32,694 nt of DNA, taken from assembly GCA_016872755.1 (NCBI GenBank), contig VGZE01000026.1, positions 1 through 32,694 on the forward strand. Reading direction: 5' to 3'. Made by a program: the position numbers and the translations under genes. The notes beneath the pieces were generated by a model, which made no database searches, was not told the DNA's origin, and worked only from the letters and a program-made list of their open reading frames with translations. Source of the DNA: Planctomycetota bacterium. Lineage in GTDB: Bacteria; Planctomycetota; UBA1135; GCA-002686595. Shown here piece by piece: positions 24,761-32,300 of the stretch (position 1 is its first letter; every line of letters starts with the position of its first letter).

Positions 24761-27034
24761 TCAGCTCGCGCGGCGGGCCAGACGCAGGCTGTTCAACACG
24801 ACGATCAGGCTGGAGCCCGCCATGGCCGCGGCCGCCAGACCCGGGCTCGGCGACCACGCGCTCCACGCCGACAACGCTCCGGCCGCGAGCGGCACTGCGA
24901 TCACGTTGTAGCCGAAGGCCCACGCGAGGTTCGCGCGGATCGTCGTGCGCATCCGTCTCGCGAGCTCGAGCACGCGCGGCAGGCGCGCGAGATTCGCGTG
25001 CAGCAGCACGGCATCCGCGGTCTCGAGCGCCACGTCGGCTCCACCTCCCACCGCGATCCCGACGTCCGCCGCCGCCAGTGCCGGTGCGTCGTTGATGCCG
25101 TCACCGACCATCAGCACGCGGCGACCCTGGGAGCGCAATGCGCTCACGTGCGCCCCTTTCTGCTCGGGCGTCATCTCGGCCCGCCAGGTCGCCAAGCCGA
25201 GCTCGGCTGCGACGGCCGCGACTGCGCCACGGTGATCTCCCGAGCAGACGTGGATGGACAGGCCTTGGGCCTCCAGCTCTCGTAGTGCGGGCGCCGCTTC
25301 GGGTCGCGCTGCGTCGCGGAGTTCGAAAACCGCGCACGCGACCTCGTCGCACAACATCACGACCGGGCTGGCTCCGCGATTCGAGACCTGGTCGACCAGC
25401 CTGTCCAGCTCCGGATCGACGCGTCCCTTCGCCGCGAGCACGGCGGCGGCCGCCTGCGGAGAGCCGAGCCAGACCGCAAGTTCCGCGACGCGTCCATGCA
25501 CCCCGCGACCGGGCTCGGCCCGAAAATCGGCGGCGCGCGAGTACGCGATGCCGCGCGCGTCGGCCGCATCGACGAGCGCGCGCCCGAGCGGCTGCTCACT
25601 CGACATCTCGACCGCCGCCGCCAGTCGCAGCAGATCTCCATCGTCGAAGGAGCGCGCGTTCGCCGCGCCGGTCCGGTGCAGCGCGGACAAGCGCGGGCGG
25701 CCGGTCGTCAGCGTGCCGGTCTTGTCGACCACGAGCGTGTCGCCGCGGACCAGGCGCTCGAGCACCTCGGCATCGCGCACGAGCACGCCCATGCGCGCGG
25801 CCGCGCCGGTCGCGGCGACGATCGCGGTGGGCGTCGCGAGTCCCAACGCGCAAGGACACGCGACGACGAGGACCGTGATCGCGCGGCTCGCGGCGCCGGC
25901 GATGTCGCCATCGATCCACCACCACGCCAGAAGGGTCGATCCGGCGACGGCCAGCACCACGGGCACGAAGGCCGCGCTGATGCGGTCGACCAGCAATTGA
26001 ACGGGTGCGCGTGAACCGCGCGCCGCCTGCACCGCGCGCGCGATGCGGGCGACCGCGGTCTCCTCGCCGACGCGCTCGATCGAGATCTGCAGCGTGCCGG
26101 TGCCGTTCATCGCGCCGGCACGCACGGCCGCTCCGGCCTCCACGGCGCGCGGGCGGCTCTCGCCCGTCAGCACGGCCTCGTCGAGCTCGCTCGCGCCGAT
26201 GAACACCGTGCCGTCGACCGGGATCCGCTCACCCGGGCGCACGATGGCCAGGCTGCCGATCGAAGCCTGCTCGGCCGGTACCTCGACCTCCGCGCCGCGG
26301 CGCAGCACGCGCACGAATTGCGGCGTGAGGTCGATCAGAGCCTGCAGCGCGTCGCCGGCGCGCAGGCGTGCTCCGGACTCGAGCCAGCGGCCGAGCAGCG
26401 CGAAGATCAGGATCAGCGCGGCGGCGTGTCCGTGGTGCGCCGCGGCGTGGAAGCGCTCCGGCCCGAATACACCGAGGACTCCGATGGCGATGGCGGCGAG
26501 CGCCCCCAACGCGATCAACGTGTTCATGTCCGGTTTGCGGCGCGCCGCGGCGCGCGCGCCGGCGACGAGCAGCGGGGCGCCGGCCCATCCGACCACGGCA
26601 GAGTTCAATCCGAGCGCGATGCGCGGATCCGCGCCGAGCCACTCGGACGCCAGCGCCGGGACGCCGAACGCGAGTGCGACGAGCAGTCCGCGGCGCGCCG
26701 CGCGGCGCTCGCCGAGTTCCGCGGCCGCGGCGAAGGCGGCGGCTTCGCGCAATGAGCCCGATCCGGCCGAGCCGGCGCCCGGGATGGAGTAACCGCTTCC
26801 AGAAAGGGCCGCCGCGAGCCGTGCCGGTTCGACGGGCGGGCCCGCCAGGTGCAGCGTCGCCTGACGGGCTCCGAAGCTCACCTCGACGCTGACGACCCCG
26901 GGTACCTCCGAGAGCAGCCGCTGAACGCTGGCGGCGCAGGCCGCGCAGGTCATCCCGGTCACCGGCAGTCGCAGCGTGGAAGTTTCTTCGGCCGCTGGCC
27001 TGCGAGACCTAGGTGAACGACGGAGAGGGAGCAT
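24761..27034 (-). CDS. copA: Cu(I)-exporting P1B-type ATPase (CopA-like)
   Basis: This is an inner-membrane pump that exports Cu(I) using ATP. The 757-residue product has one N-terminal heavy-metal-binding domain (GMTCAAC, 27-33), paired membrane segments, actuator motif LTGES (289-293), ion-site CPC (393-395), phosphorylation motif DKTGTLT (437-443) and hinge GDGINDAP (644-651). The last two helices carry YN (709-710) and MAGSS (738-742), the Cu(I) signature of subgroup P1B-1. The nucleotide-domain SEHP motif reads SEQP (479-482), replacing the usual ATP-contacting His by Gln, and TGD reads SGD. The start at 27034 gives a normal-length N-terminus; longer frames run into the divergent gene. 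There is no good ribosome-binding site, and no copper chaperone or CueR-like gene is nearby. Confidence 0.94.
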   Translation of the reverse strand: MLPLRRSPRSRRPAAEETSTLRLPVTGMTCAACAASVQRLLSEVPGVVSVEVSFGARQATLHLAGPPVEPARLAAALSGSGYSIPGAGSAGSGSLREAAAFAAAAELGERRAARRGLLVALAFGVPALASEWLGADPRIALGLNSAVVGWAGAPLLVAGARAAARRKPDMNTLIALGALAAIAIGVLGVFGPERFHAAAHHGHAAALILIFALLGRWLESGARLRAGDALQALIDLTPQFVRVLRRGAEVEVPAEQASIGSLAIVRPGERIPVDGTVFIGASELDEAVLTGESRPRAVEAGAAVRAGAMNGTGTLQISIERVGEETAVARIARAVQAARGSRAPVQLLVDRISAAFVPVVLAVAGSTLLAWWWIDGDIAGAASRAITVLVVACPCALGLATPTAIVAATGAAARMGVLVRDAEVLERLVRGDTLVVDKTGTLTTGRPRLSALHRTGAANARSFDDGDLLRLAAAVEMSSEQPLGRALVDAADARGIAYSRAADFRAEPGRGVHGRVAELAVWLGSPQAAAAVLAAKGRVDPELDRLVDQVSNRGASPVVMLCDEVACAVFELRDAARPEAAPALRELEAQGLSIHVCSGDHRGAVAAVAAELGLATWRAEMTPEQKGAHVSALRSQGRRVLMVGDGINDAPALAAADVGIAVGGGADVALETADAVLLHANLARLPRVLELARRMRTTIRANLAWAFGYNVIAVPLAAGALSAWSAWSPSPGLAAAAMAGSSLIVVLNSLRLARRAS

Positions 27035-27051
27035 GCACGCGAATCGTGTTG

Positions 27052-27066
27052 GTTCGATCGGCGAAC
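27052..27066. promoter_or_regulatory. Inverted repeat in the copA / SGNH divergent intergenic region
   Basis: GTTCG-N5-CGAAC, a perfect 5-bp inverted repeat, lies in the 64-nt space between the two divergent start codons. It could be an operator for one or both genes; no -10/-35 pair stands out. Its short arms make chance occurrence quite possible. Confidence 0.25.
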
Positions 27067-27098
27067 AGCGATTCTCGTCTAGCATAGGAGATCCCTTC

Positions 27099-28679
27099 AT
27101 GCATCCCAGCGACCCGAACAAGGCCCTGGCACGGTCTCGGAAGTGGAATCTCGCCCTGATCAGCCTGCTGGTCTCGCTCGTCGGGGCAGGCACGATTCTG
27201 TTCTCCCGGCCGAGGTTTTCGGCCTCGAATCCCATCGGCATGGCGATGACCGACGAACGTCTGAAGGCGACCGTCGTGGCGGATCTGGTGCGCGCGGGCC
27301 AGGGGATCTTCGACTCGCACGTCGACCCGATCGTCGGACGCGTGCTGCAGCCCGGACTCGACGGACGTGAGTTCCAGAACGTGCCGGTCTCGACGAACCA
27401 CTACGGTTTGCGAGAGCGCAACTGGGCCGCGCCGAAGCCGGCCGGCATCACGCGCATCGCGCTGCTCGGGGACTCTTTCATCTTCGGCGAGGGCACGACG
27501 GAGCAAGAGCGCGTCTGCCATCAGCTCGAGAAGCTGATCGCCGCGCAAACCGACCGGCCGCAATGGAGCGTCGAGGTCCTGGCGATTGCCGTGCCGAGCT
27601 GGAACATCGAATCGGCCTGCGCATGGTTGCGCCGCGCGCTCGACCGCGTCGAACCCGATCTCGTGCTTCACCTATCGTGCTCGAACGACCTCGACGACGT
27701 CGAGGGAGTGCGCGGGTTCGGGTCGCGCTCGAGGTCCGCGCCCGCATTCCCGATGCGGGCCGACGGTCGCCTCACCTACTGCCACCCGGTGTGGTTCCTC
27801 AAGGCTGAGAACATCAACCGCCTGATCTGGGGTGTCGACTGGGAGAGTCAGGAGTACTACCGGCGCGCTCGCGAGGCGATCGAGAACCTGGCCGGAGAAC
27901 TGGAACGGCGCGGCGTGAACTACACGCACGTCTACCATTGGTCGAATTGGAACGCGGTCGCACGCAAGCACCTGCAAGGGAGCCTGCGCGACGATCAGCA
28001 GGCCATGATCCCCGAGACGTTCCAAGAGCGTGCGGAATTCTGGATCGGCCCGCAGGACCGGCACTGGAACGCGCTCGGCTCCATTCGCGTCGCCGAATTG
28101 CTGTACTCGTTGATCCGGCAGCGCGATCTCCTGCCTGATGTCGAGCTGCCATCGTTGCTCGAGAAGGACGAGGATGCGCGGGCCGTGTGGGCCGCCGGAG
28201 AGCAGGAGCTGCCGGACCGCGAGGATCCGCTGCTCATGGCGCGCTGGCAGGAATTCGGCTCTTCGTTGGACACGCGCGCCTGGACCGAGTTCACGGCGAC
28301 CCTGGTTCACGGCGGCATCGATTACGACGGCTACGTCTCGCCCTACGCGTCGGTGGCGCTGCGCAACGTGACGGGTGGACATGTCCACCTGACCGGTAAG
28401 GCCCTGGACGCCAGGGTCCTCGAGGGCACTCGCGTCGCCGTCCATGTCGACGGGCTCACGGTCGGCAGCATCGAGCTCGCTCCGGGCCAGGAGTTCGACT
28501 ATCGCTTCAAGATCCCGCCGCCGCTCGCCGAGCGTCCGTTCCTCAGCGTGCGTTTCGAGGCCGGGGACTGGGTCTACACCAGCGGGGACCTGCAGCACAC
28601 GATCGTCTTCCAGTTGCACACGCTCGCGATCGAAGCCCCCGACACGTCCGGCGTCCAGGCGGCCGAGCTGGTGCGCTGA
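27099..28679 (+). CDS. Membrane-anchored SGNH-hydrolase-like protein
   Basis: The 526-residue product has an N-terminal membrane anchor (about 16-36) and an SGNH/GDSL-type hydrolase domain. Block I is ALLGDSFIFGEG with nucleophile S126, a probable Asn block is SCSNDLDD (N196), and block V is QDRHWNALG with D320 and H322. This DxHWN arrangement resembles AlgX/AlgJ-type O-acetyltransferases and related esterases. A beta-rich C-terminal domain (about 400-515, VALRNVTGGHVHLTG) may bind carbohydrate. The ATG at 27099 has a strong TAGGAG site 8 nt upstream; earlier ATGs in frame have none. The gene diverges from copA. Substrate unknown; a cell-surface glycan or polysaccharide ester is plausible. 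Confidence 0.8.
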   Translation: MHPSDPNKALARSRKWNLALISLLVSLVGAGTILFSRPRFSASNPIGMAMTDERLKATVVADLVRAGQGIFDSHVDPIVGRVLQPGLDGREFQNVPVSTNHYGLRERNWAAPKPAGITRIALLGDSFIFGEGTTEQERVCHQLEKLIAAQTDRPQWSVEVLAIAVPSWNIESACAWLRRALDRVEPDLVLHLSCSNDLDDVEGVRGFGSRSRSAPAFPMRADGRLTYCHPVWFLKAENINRLIWGVDWESQEYYRRAREAIENLAGELERRGVNYTHVYHWSNWNAVARKHLQGSLRDDQQAMIPETFQERAEFWIGPQDRHWNALGSIRVAELLYSLIRQRDLLPDVELPSLLEKDEDARAVWAAGEQELPDREDPLLMARWQEFGSSLDTRAWTEFTATLVHGGIDYDGYVSPYASVALRNVTGGHVHLTGKALDARVLEGTRVAVHVDGLTVGSIELAPGQEFDYRFKIPPPLAERPFLSVRFEAGDWVYTSGDLQHTIVFQLHTLAIEAPDTSGVQAAELVR

Positions 28680-28761
28680 GTCCCTGTCCGGGCGTCGGTC
28701 TCGCTGCGGTTCCGGAAGTCTGGATCTGGTGCGCGCGCCCGCCGTCCGCTACGAAGACGGC

Positions 28762-29592
28762 ATGACCAACAGCCGTTTCCGGGCCGTGAAGGCTTACCGC
28801 AACGAGGCTTTCCTGGGCAGTCGCGATGCGCGCGTGCTACGCATCATGTCGGAGTACCTGGAACCCGAGACGCGCTTTCGCGAGCTGCGCATCAAGGACA
28901 CGATCGTGATGTTCGGCTCGGCCCGCATCCCGTCGCGCGAGACCGCCGAGTCGGAGCTGAGCGAGGTGCGCGCCAAGGGCGGCGATCTCGTGCGGGCGGA
29001 GCGGCGGCTGAAGATGTCGCGCTACTACGAGGACACGCGCGAGCTCGCGCGGCGGCTGACCGAGTGGTCGAAGGGCCTGGAAGGAACCGACCGGCGCTTC
29101 GTGGTCTGCTCGGGAGGAGGCCCCGGGATCATGGAGGCCGCCAATCGCGGTGCTTCGGAGGCGCGCGGCGAGAACATCGGTCTCAACATCTCGCTGCCGT
29201 TCGAGCAGAACGACAACCCGTACATCACGCGCCGGCTCTCCTTCGAGTTCCACTACTTCTTCATGCGCAAGTTCTGGTTCTCGTACCTCGCCAAGGCCTT
29301 CGTGATCATGCCCGGCGGCTTCGGGACGCTCGACGAGTTCTTCGAGATCGTCACGCTCGTGCAGACGCTGAAGATCAAGAAGAAGGTCGCGATCGTGCTG
29401 TACGGCACGGAGTACTGGGACCGCGTGCTGCACCTCGATCCGATGGTCGAGTACGGCACGATCAGCCCCGGCGATCCCGACCTGTTCCACCGCAGCGACT
29501 CGGTCGAGGATTCCTATGCGTACATCACGAGCTACCTCGAGCAGAACGCGCTGCGTTCGAGCGAGCCCGGCGATCCGTACCTGACCGGCTGA
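28762..29592 (+). CDS. LOG-family protein (putative nucleoside 5'-monophosphate phosphoribohydrolase)
   Basis: LOG proteins cleave ribose 5-phosphate from nucleoside monophosphates (cytokinin-activating LOG) or act on AMP and similar nucleotides. The 276-residue product has the Rossmann-fold signatures VMFGSARI, SGGGPGIMEAANRGA (about 117-131) and the hallmark PGGFGTLDEF (184-193), with the arginine of FMRK (167-170) in the expected place. It is longer than minimal LOG proteins (about 190 residues), with extra helical material near residues 60-110 and at both ends. The frame extends far upstream through the SGNH gene in another phase; the ATG 82 nt after that gene is the credible start, though its ribosome-binding site is weak. 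It converges on the next gene with 8 nt between stops. Confidence 0.9.
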   Translation: MTNSRFRAVKAYRNEAFLGSRDARVLRIMSEYLEPETRFRELRIKDTIVMFGSARIPSRETAESELSEVRAKGGDLVRAERRLKMSRYYEDTRELARRLTEWSKGLEGTDRRFVVCSGGGPGIMEAANRGASEARGENIGLNISLPFEQNDNPYITRRLSFEFHYFFMRKFWFSYLAKAFVIMPGGFGTLDEFFEIVTLVQTLKIKKKVAIVLYGTEYWDRVLHLDPMVEYGTISPGDPDLFHRSDSVEDSYAYITSYLEQNALRSSEPGDPYLTG

Positions 29593-29600
29593 GCGGCGGA

Positions 29601-30074
29601 TCAGTCGATCGAGCTGTGGTCTTGCACCACGCGCCAGCCCGGGGCGAGCTTGCGCAGGACCAGGCTGTAGCGACCGCCGACCCGCTTGCCATCCTTCATC
29701 GCGAGTTCCCAGCGGCCGCGCGCCAGCGCCACCGCGGGCGCCAGGAGTTCGAGTTCGGTCTCGCTGAAGGCCAGACGGCCCATTTCCTTGCCTGCGCCCT
29801 GGTAGTTCGCCTTGTAGCGCGCGAGCACGGGCTCGTAGCCGCGCGTGATCGTGCCGCCGGAGAGGAACACGAGGTCCGGCGACTGCCAGTAGCCAGCCGA
29901 CATGTAGCCGTCGACATCGCCTCGGTTCCACGCGGCCTGCTGCGCGGCGAGCACGTCCCGGATCGAGGCGAGCTCGTGCTCGGTCGAGGCGGCCGGAGGT
30001 GCCGGCGTCGGCGGCGCGACCGCGCAGCCCAGCGGTAGCAGGAGCAGGGAGGAGACGAGGACGCGCGAGAGCAT
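29601..30074 (-). CDS. Lipoprotein with SnoaL/DUF4440-like (NTF2-fold) domain
   Basis: The 157-residue product has a lipoprotein signal with lipobox LPLGC (Cys17), a short Pro/Ala linker, then an NTF2-like domain (about 35-155). The domain signatures are VLAAQQAAWNRGDVDGYMSA, then FLSGGTITRGYEPVLARY, and a closing GGRYSLVLRKLAPGWRVVQD, typical of DUF4440/SnoaL-like proteins. The family includes ketosteroid-isomerase-like folds with no common reaction, so no activity is assigned. It starts 3 nt after the small TPR-like lipoprotein gene, forming a two-gene minus-strand operon. Confidence 0.82.
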   Translation of the reverse strand: MLSRVLVSSLLLLPLGCAVAPPTPAPPAASTEHELASIRDVLAAQQAAWNRGDVDGYMSAGYWQSPDLVFLSGGTITRGYEPVLARYKANYQGAGKEMGRLAFSETELELLAPAVALARGRWELAMKDGKRVGGRYSLVLRKLAPGWRVVQDHSSID

Positions 30075-30077
30075 CGG

Positions 30078-30590
30078 CTACCCGCCGCCCAGATAGCCCA
30101 GACCCTCGAGGCCGCTCTTGAACTTCGAATCACCCATGGCGCGCTCCTTGGCCCTCAGAAGCACGGTTTCCTCGAGCTTGGCCAGCTTCGCCGAGCCTGC
30201 GACAGCCGCCTTGCCGGCCTGGATCACCTCGAGCGCTTCGAGAACCGCATCCGCGCCCGCGAGCTTGCTCGCGATGTCGACGTAGTCGTTCTCCTTGAGC
30301 GTCACGCCGGGGGCCTTCGCGTAGTCGAGGAACTCGGTCTTGGCAGCCTTCGCATCGACGTGGCTCCGCGCCTCGATCGCGCCGAGCTTGGCCGACTGGT
30401 ACAGCGGGTCAGCGCGCTTGCCGTCGAGCGCCTTCTGCGCATCTTCGAAGTTGGAGAGCGCGGACTTGTAGTCGCCCGCGCCGAGCTTGGAATTGCCTTC
30501 GGTGACCAGCGCGAGCGGGTCGCTCGAGCCACAGGAGGCCGTCAGCAGGCAGGCGAGGAGAAGGGAGGCGCCGAGGTGAGAAGAATGCAT
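30078..30590 (-). CDS. Small helical lipoprotein, TPR-like
   Basis: The 170-residue product has a lipoprotein signal with lipobox LTASC (Cys20), followed by an all-helical region. The first part resembles a TPR unit (LVTEGNSKLGAGDYKSALSN followed by FEDAQKAL); the remainder is Ala/Lys-rich helices ending in GLEGLGYLGGG. It is the first gene of the pair with the NTF2-like lipoprotein. I recognise no named family. Position next to a second lipoprotein suggests a shared envelope location, not a known function. Confidence 0.75.
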   Translation of the reverse strand: MHSSHLGASLLLACLLTASCGSSDPLALVTEGNSKLGAGDYKSALSNFEDAQKALDGKRADPLYQSAKLGAIEARSHVDAKAAKTEFLDYAKAPGVTLKENDYVDIASKLAGADAVLEALEVIQAGKAAVAGSAKLAKLEETVLLRAKERAMGDSKFKSGLEGLGYLGGG

Positions 30591-30694
30591 GGGGGAGCGG
30601 TTCCAGGGTATGCAGGGTAGCGTGGCGGGTACGGACCACGGCTGCCGCGGGTTGGCCCGGGCGAGAACGCGCTGGGAAACCGCCTCGGGTGGAG

Positions 30695-30723
30695 TTGGAC
30701 GGAGGCTCCGATCGGAGTATCAT
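30695..30723 (+). promoter_or_regulatory. Sigma-70-type promoter for the RHH-sat operon
   Basis: TTGGAC at 30695-30700 and TATCAT at 30718-30723 are separated by exactly 17 bp, close to the TTGACA/TATAAT consensus and unusual for such GC-rich surroundings. The predicted transcript start is near 30730, about 44 nt before the first gene's ATG. Confidence 0.7.
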
Positions 30724-30732
30724 TGGAGTGTT

Positions 30733-30756
30733 CGGGGAGTGTCGCAAAACTCCCCG
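30733..30756 (+). promoter_or_regulatory. Inverted repeat / leader hairpin at the predicted transcription start
   Basis: CGGGGAGT-N8-ACTCCCCG is a perfect 8-bp inverted repeat beginning about 3 nt after the predicted transcript start. It could be an operator for the ribbon-helix-helix-like protein encoded just downstream, or a 5'-leader hairpin. The only ribosome-binding-like GGAAG (30756-30760) touches its end, and GGAA can alternatively pair with TTCC at 30765-30768. Confidence 0.45.
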
Positions 30757-30773
30757 GAAGCCCCTTCCAGCCC

Positions 30774-30986
30774 ATGCGCGAGTCGAAAGTCACCGTCAAG
30801 ATCCCGCGGCCGCTGTATCGGAAGATCCAGCAGGTGATCGACGGTTCCGGCTTCAACTCGCCCACCGATTTCATCGTCTACGTGTTGCGCGACGTGATCG
30901 GCGAGGCGGAGGAACAGAAGCACGAGTTCACGCAGGATGAGATCGAGGACGTCAAGCGCAAGCTCAAGAACCTCGGCTACCTGTAG
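30774..30986 (+). CDS. Small ribbon-helix-helix-like (CopG/Arc-type) protein
   Basis: The 70-residue product opens with SKVTVKIPRPLYRKIQQVID, a beta-strand followed by helix A as in ribbon-helix-helix DNA-binding proteins, then GFNSPTDFIVYVLRDVIGEA as helix B. A charged C-terminal tail (DEIEDVKRKLKNLGYL) may contact partners. Such proteins bind inverted repeats as dimers of dimers and often repress their own operon. The start at 30774 is the one giving the family N-terminus; upstream frame lies in the leader. It is 28 nt upstream of the ATP sulfurylase gene and is probably co-transcribed with it. DNA binding is inferred from fold only; an accessory subunit role cannot be excluded. Confidence 0.75.
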   Translation: MRESKVTVKIPRPLYRKIQQVIDGSGFNSPTDFIVYVLRDVIGEAEEQKHEFTQDEIEDVKRKLKNLGYL

Positions 30987-31014
30987 CGCCCCTGCCCCGC
31001 CCCTCGCGATCCCC

Positions 31015-32298
31015 ATGACCCAGACCCAAGCTCCCGCTGTCGTTTCTCCCGTCCACGGCGGCCTCGCGGCCCCGGTGAACCGCATCGTCGATTCCAAGAC
31101 CGTCGATCTCGCCAAGTGGAGCCGCTTGCCCGCGATCGAGGTCGGCGAGGTCGATCGCACGACGCTGTACCGCATCGCCGATGGAACGCTGTCCCCGCTG
31201 ACGGGCCCGATGGGGCAGGCCGACTACGACCAGTCCCTCAATCGCCTGTCGATCACGCGCAACGGCAAGCAGTGGGCTTGGGGCATCCCGACCATCCTGC
31301 CGCTCACGGCCGCCGAGGCGGCGAGCGCGAAGCCGGGCAGCGAGGTCGTGCTCGTGTACGAGGGCAAGCCGTTCGGCAAGCTGCACGTCGAGTCCGTGTT
31401 CGCTTGGGACAAGCAGGCCTTCGTCGAGAAGGTCTACGGCACGCCGCGCACCGATCACCCGGGGGCCCGCCTGTGGCTCACCGATCCGCGCCAGCACTGC
31501 ATCGGCGGCACGATCGAACTGTTGCCGTTCACCGACACGCGGCCCTTCGCGGCGCGCGTGATGGCGCCCGCGCAGACCCGCGCGCTGATCCAGAGCCGCG
31601 GCTGGCAGCAGTCGGTCGCGTTCCAGACCCGCAACCCGCTGCACCGCGCCCACGAGTACGCGCTCGTCTACGGCGCCGAGAAGATCCTGCGCGAGACCGG
31701 CAAGCTGACCGGCGTCGTGCTCAATCCGCTGGTCGGGCAGCTCAAGGGCGACGACGTGCCGGCCGACGTGCGGATGCAGACCTACGAGGCGCTGATCGAC
31801 GGCAGGTTCCTCGGTCAGGGCGACATGGACGAGGCGTTGTGGAAGTCGAAGGGGCAGAGCCTCGAGAAGCAGGTCGCGCTGATCGGCCTCGACATGCGCA
31901 TGTACTACGGCGGCCCGCGCGAAGCCGTCATGCACGCGATCTACCGCCAGAACCTGGGCTTCACGCACTTCATCATCGGACGCAAGCACGCCGACGCGCC
32001 GTTCGACGACAAGACTGCGATCTGGGGCGATTTCGACGCGCAGACGATCTTCCAGAAGCTCGAGAACCTAGCGATCAAGACCGTCAACGTCGGTTTCGCC
32101 GCCTACTTCCAGGAGATCGGCCGCGTCGGCCTGGTCGAGGAGAATCAGGGCAAGACCCAGGTCTCGATCTCGGGCACCAAGATCCGCGAGATCCTCGGCA
32201 AGGGTGAGCTGCCCGACGATCGCATCATGCGCCCGTCGACGGCCAAGGTGCTCGCGGCCTACTACCAGAAAGTCGACCAGCAGAAGGCAGGCGCCTAG
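31015..32298 (+). CDS. sat: Sulfate adenylyltransferase (ATP sulfurylase)
   Basis: Catalyses ATP + sulfate to adenosine 5'-phosphosulfate + diphosphate, the first step of sulfate activation. The 427-residue product has the PUA-like N-terminal domain (about 15-170), the catalytic domain with nucleotide-binding QTRNPLHRAH (204-213), and the C-terminal SGTKIREIL (387-395) and RPSTAKVLAAYY signatures. The usual GRDHAG motif reads GRKHAD (322-327), an unusual change at a substrate-binding loop. The ATG at 31015 gives the normal N-terminus. It lies between the small RHH-like gene and a sulfatase-fold gene starting 2 nt after its stop. No APS kinase or reductase is visible, so assimilatory, dissimilatory or sulfation use cannot be decided here. 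Confidence 0.93.
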   Translation: MTQTQAPAVVSPVHGGLAAPVNRIVDSKTVDLAKWSRLPAIEVGEVDRTTLYRIADGTLSPLTGPMGQADYDQSLNRLSITRNGKQWAWGIPTILPLTAAEAASAKPGSEVVLVYEGKPFGKLHVESVFAWDKQAFVEKVYGTPRTDHPGARLWLTDPRQHCIGGTIELLPFTDTRPFAARVMAPAQTRALIQSRGWQQSVAFQTRNPLHRAHEYALVYGAEKILRETGKLTGVVLNPLVGQLKGDDVPADVRMQTYEALIDGRFLGQGDMDEALWKSKGQSLEKQVALIGLDMRMYYGGPREAVMHAIYRQNLGFTHFIIGRKHADAPFDDKTAIWGDFDAQTIFQKLENLAIKTVNVGFAAYFQEIGRVGLVEENQGKTQVSISGTKIREILGKGELPDDRIMRPSTAKVLAAYYQKVDQQKAGA

Positions 32299-32300
32299 CG

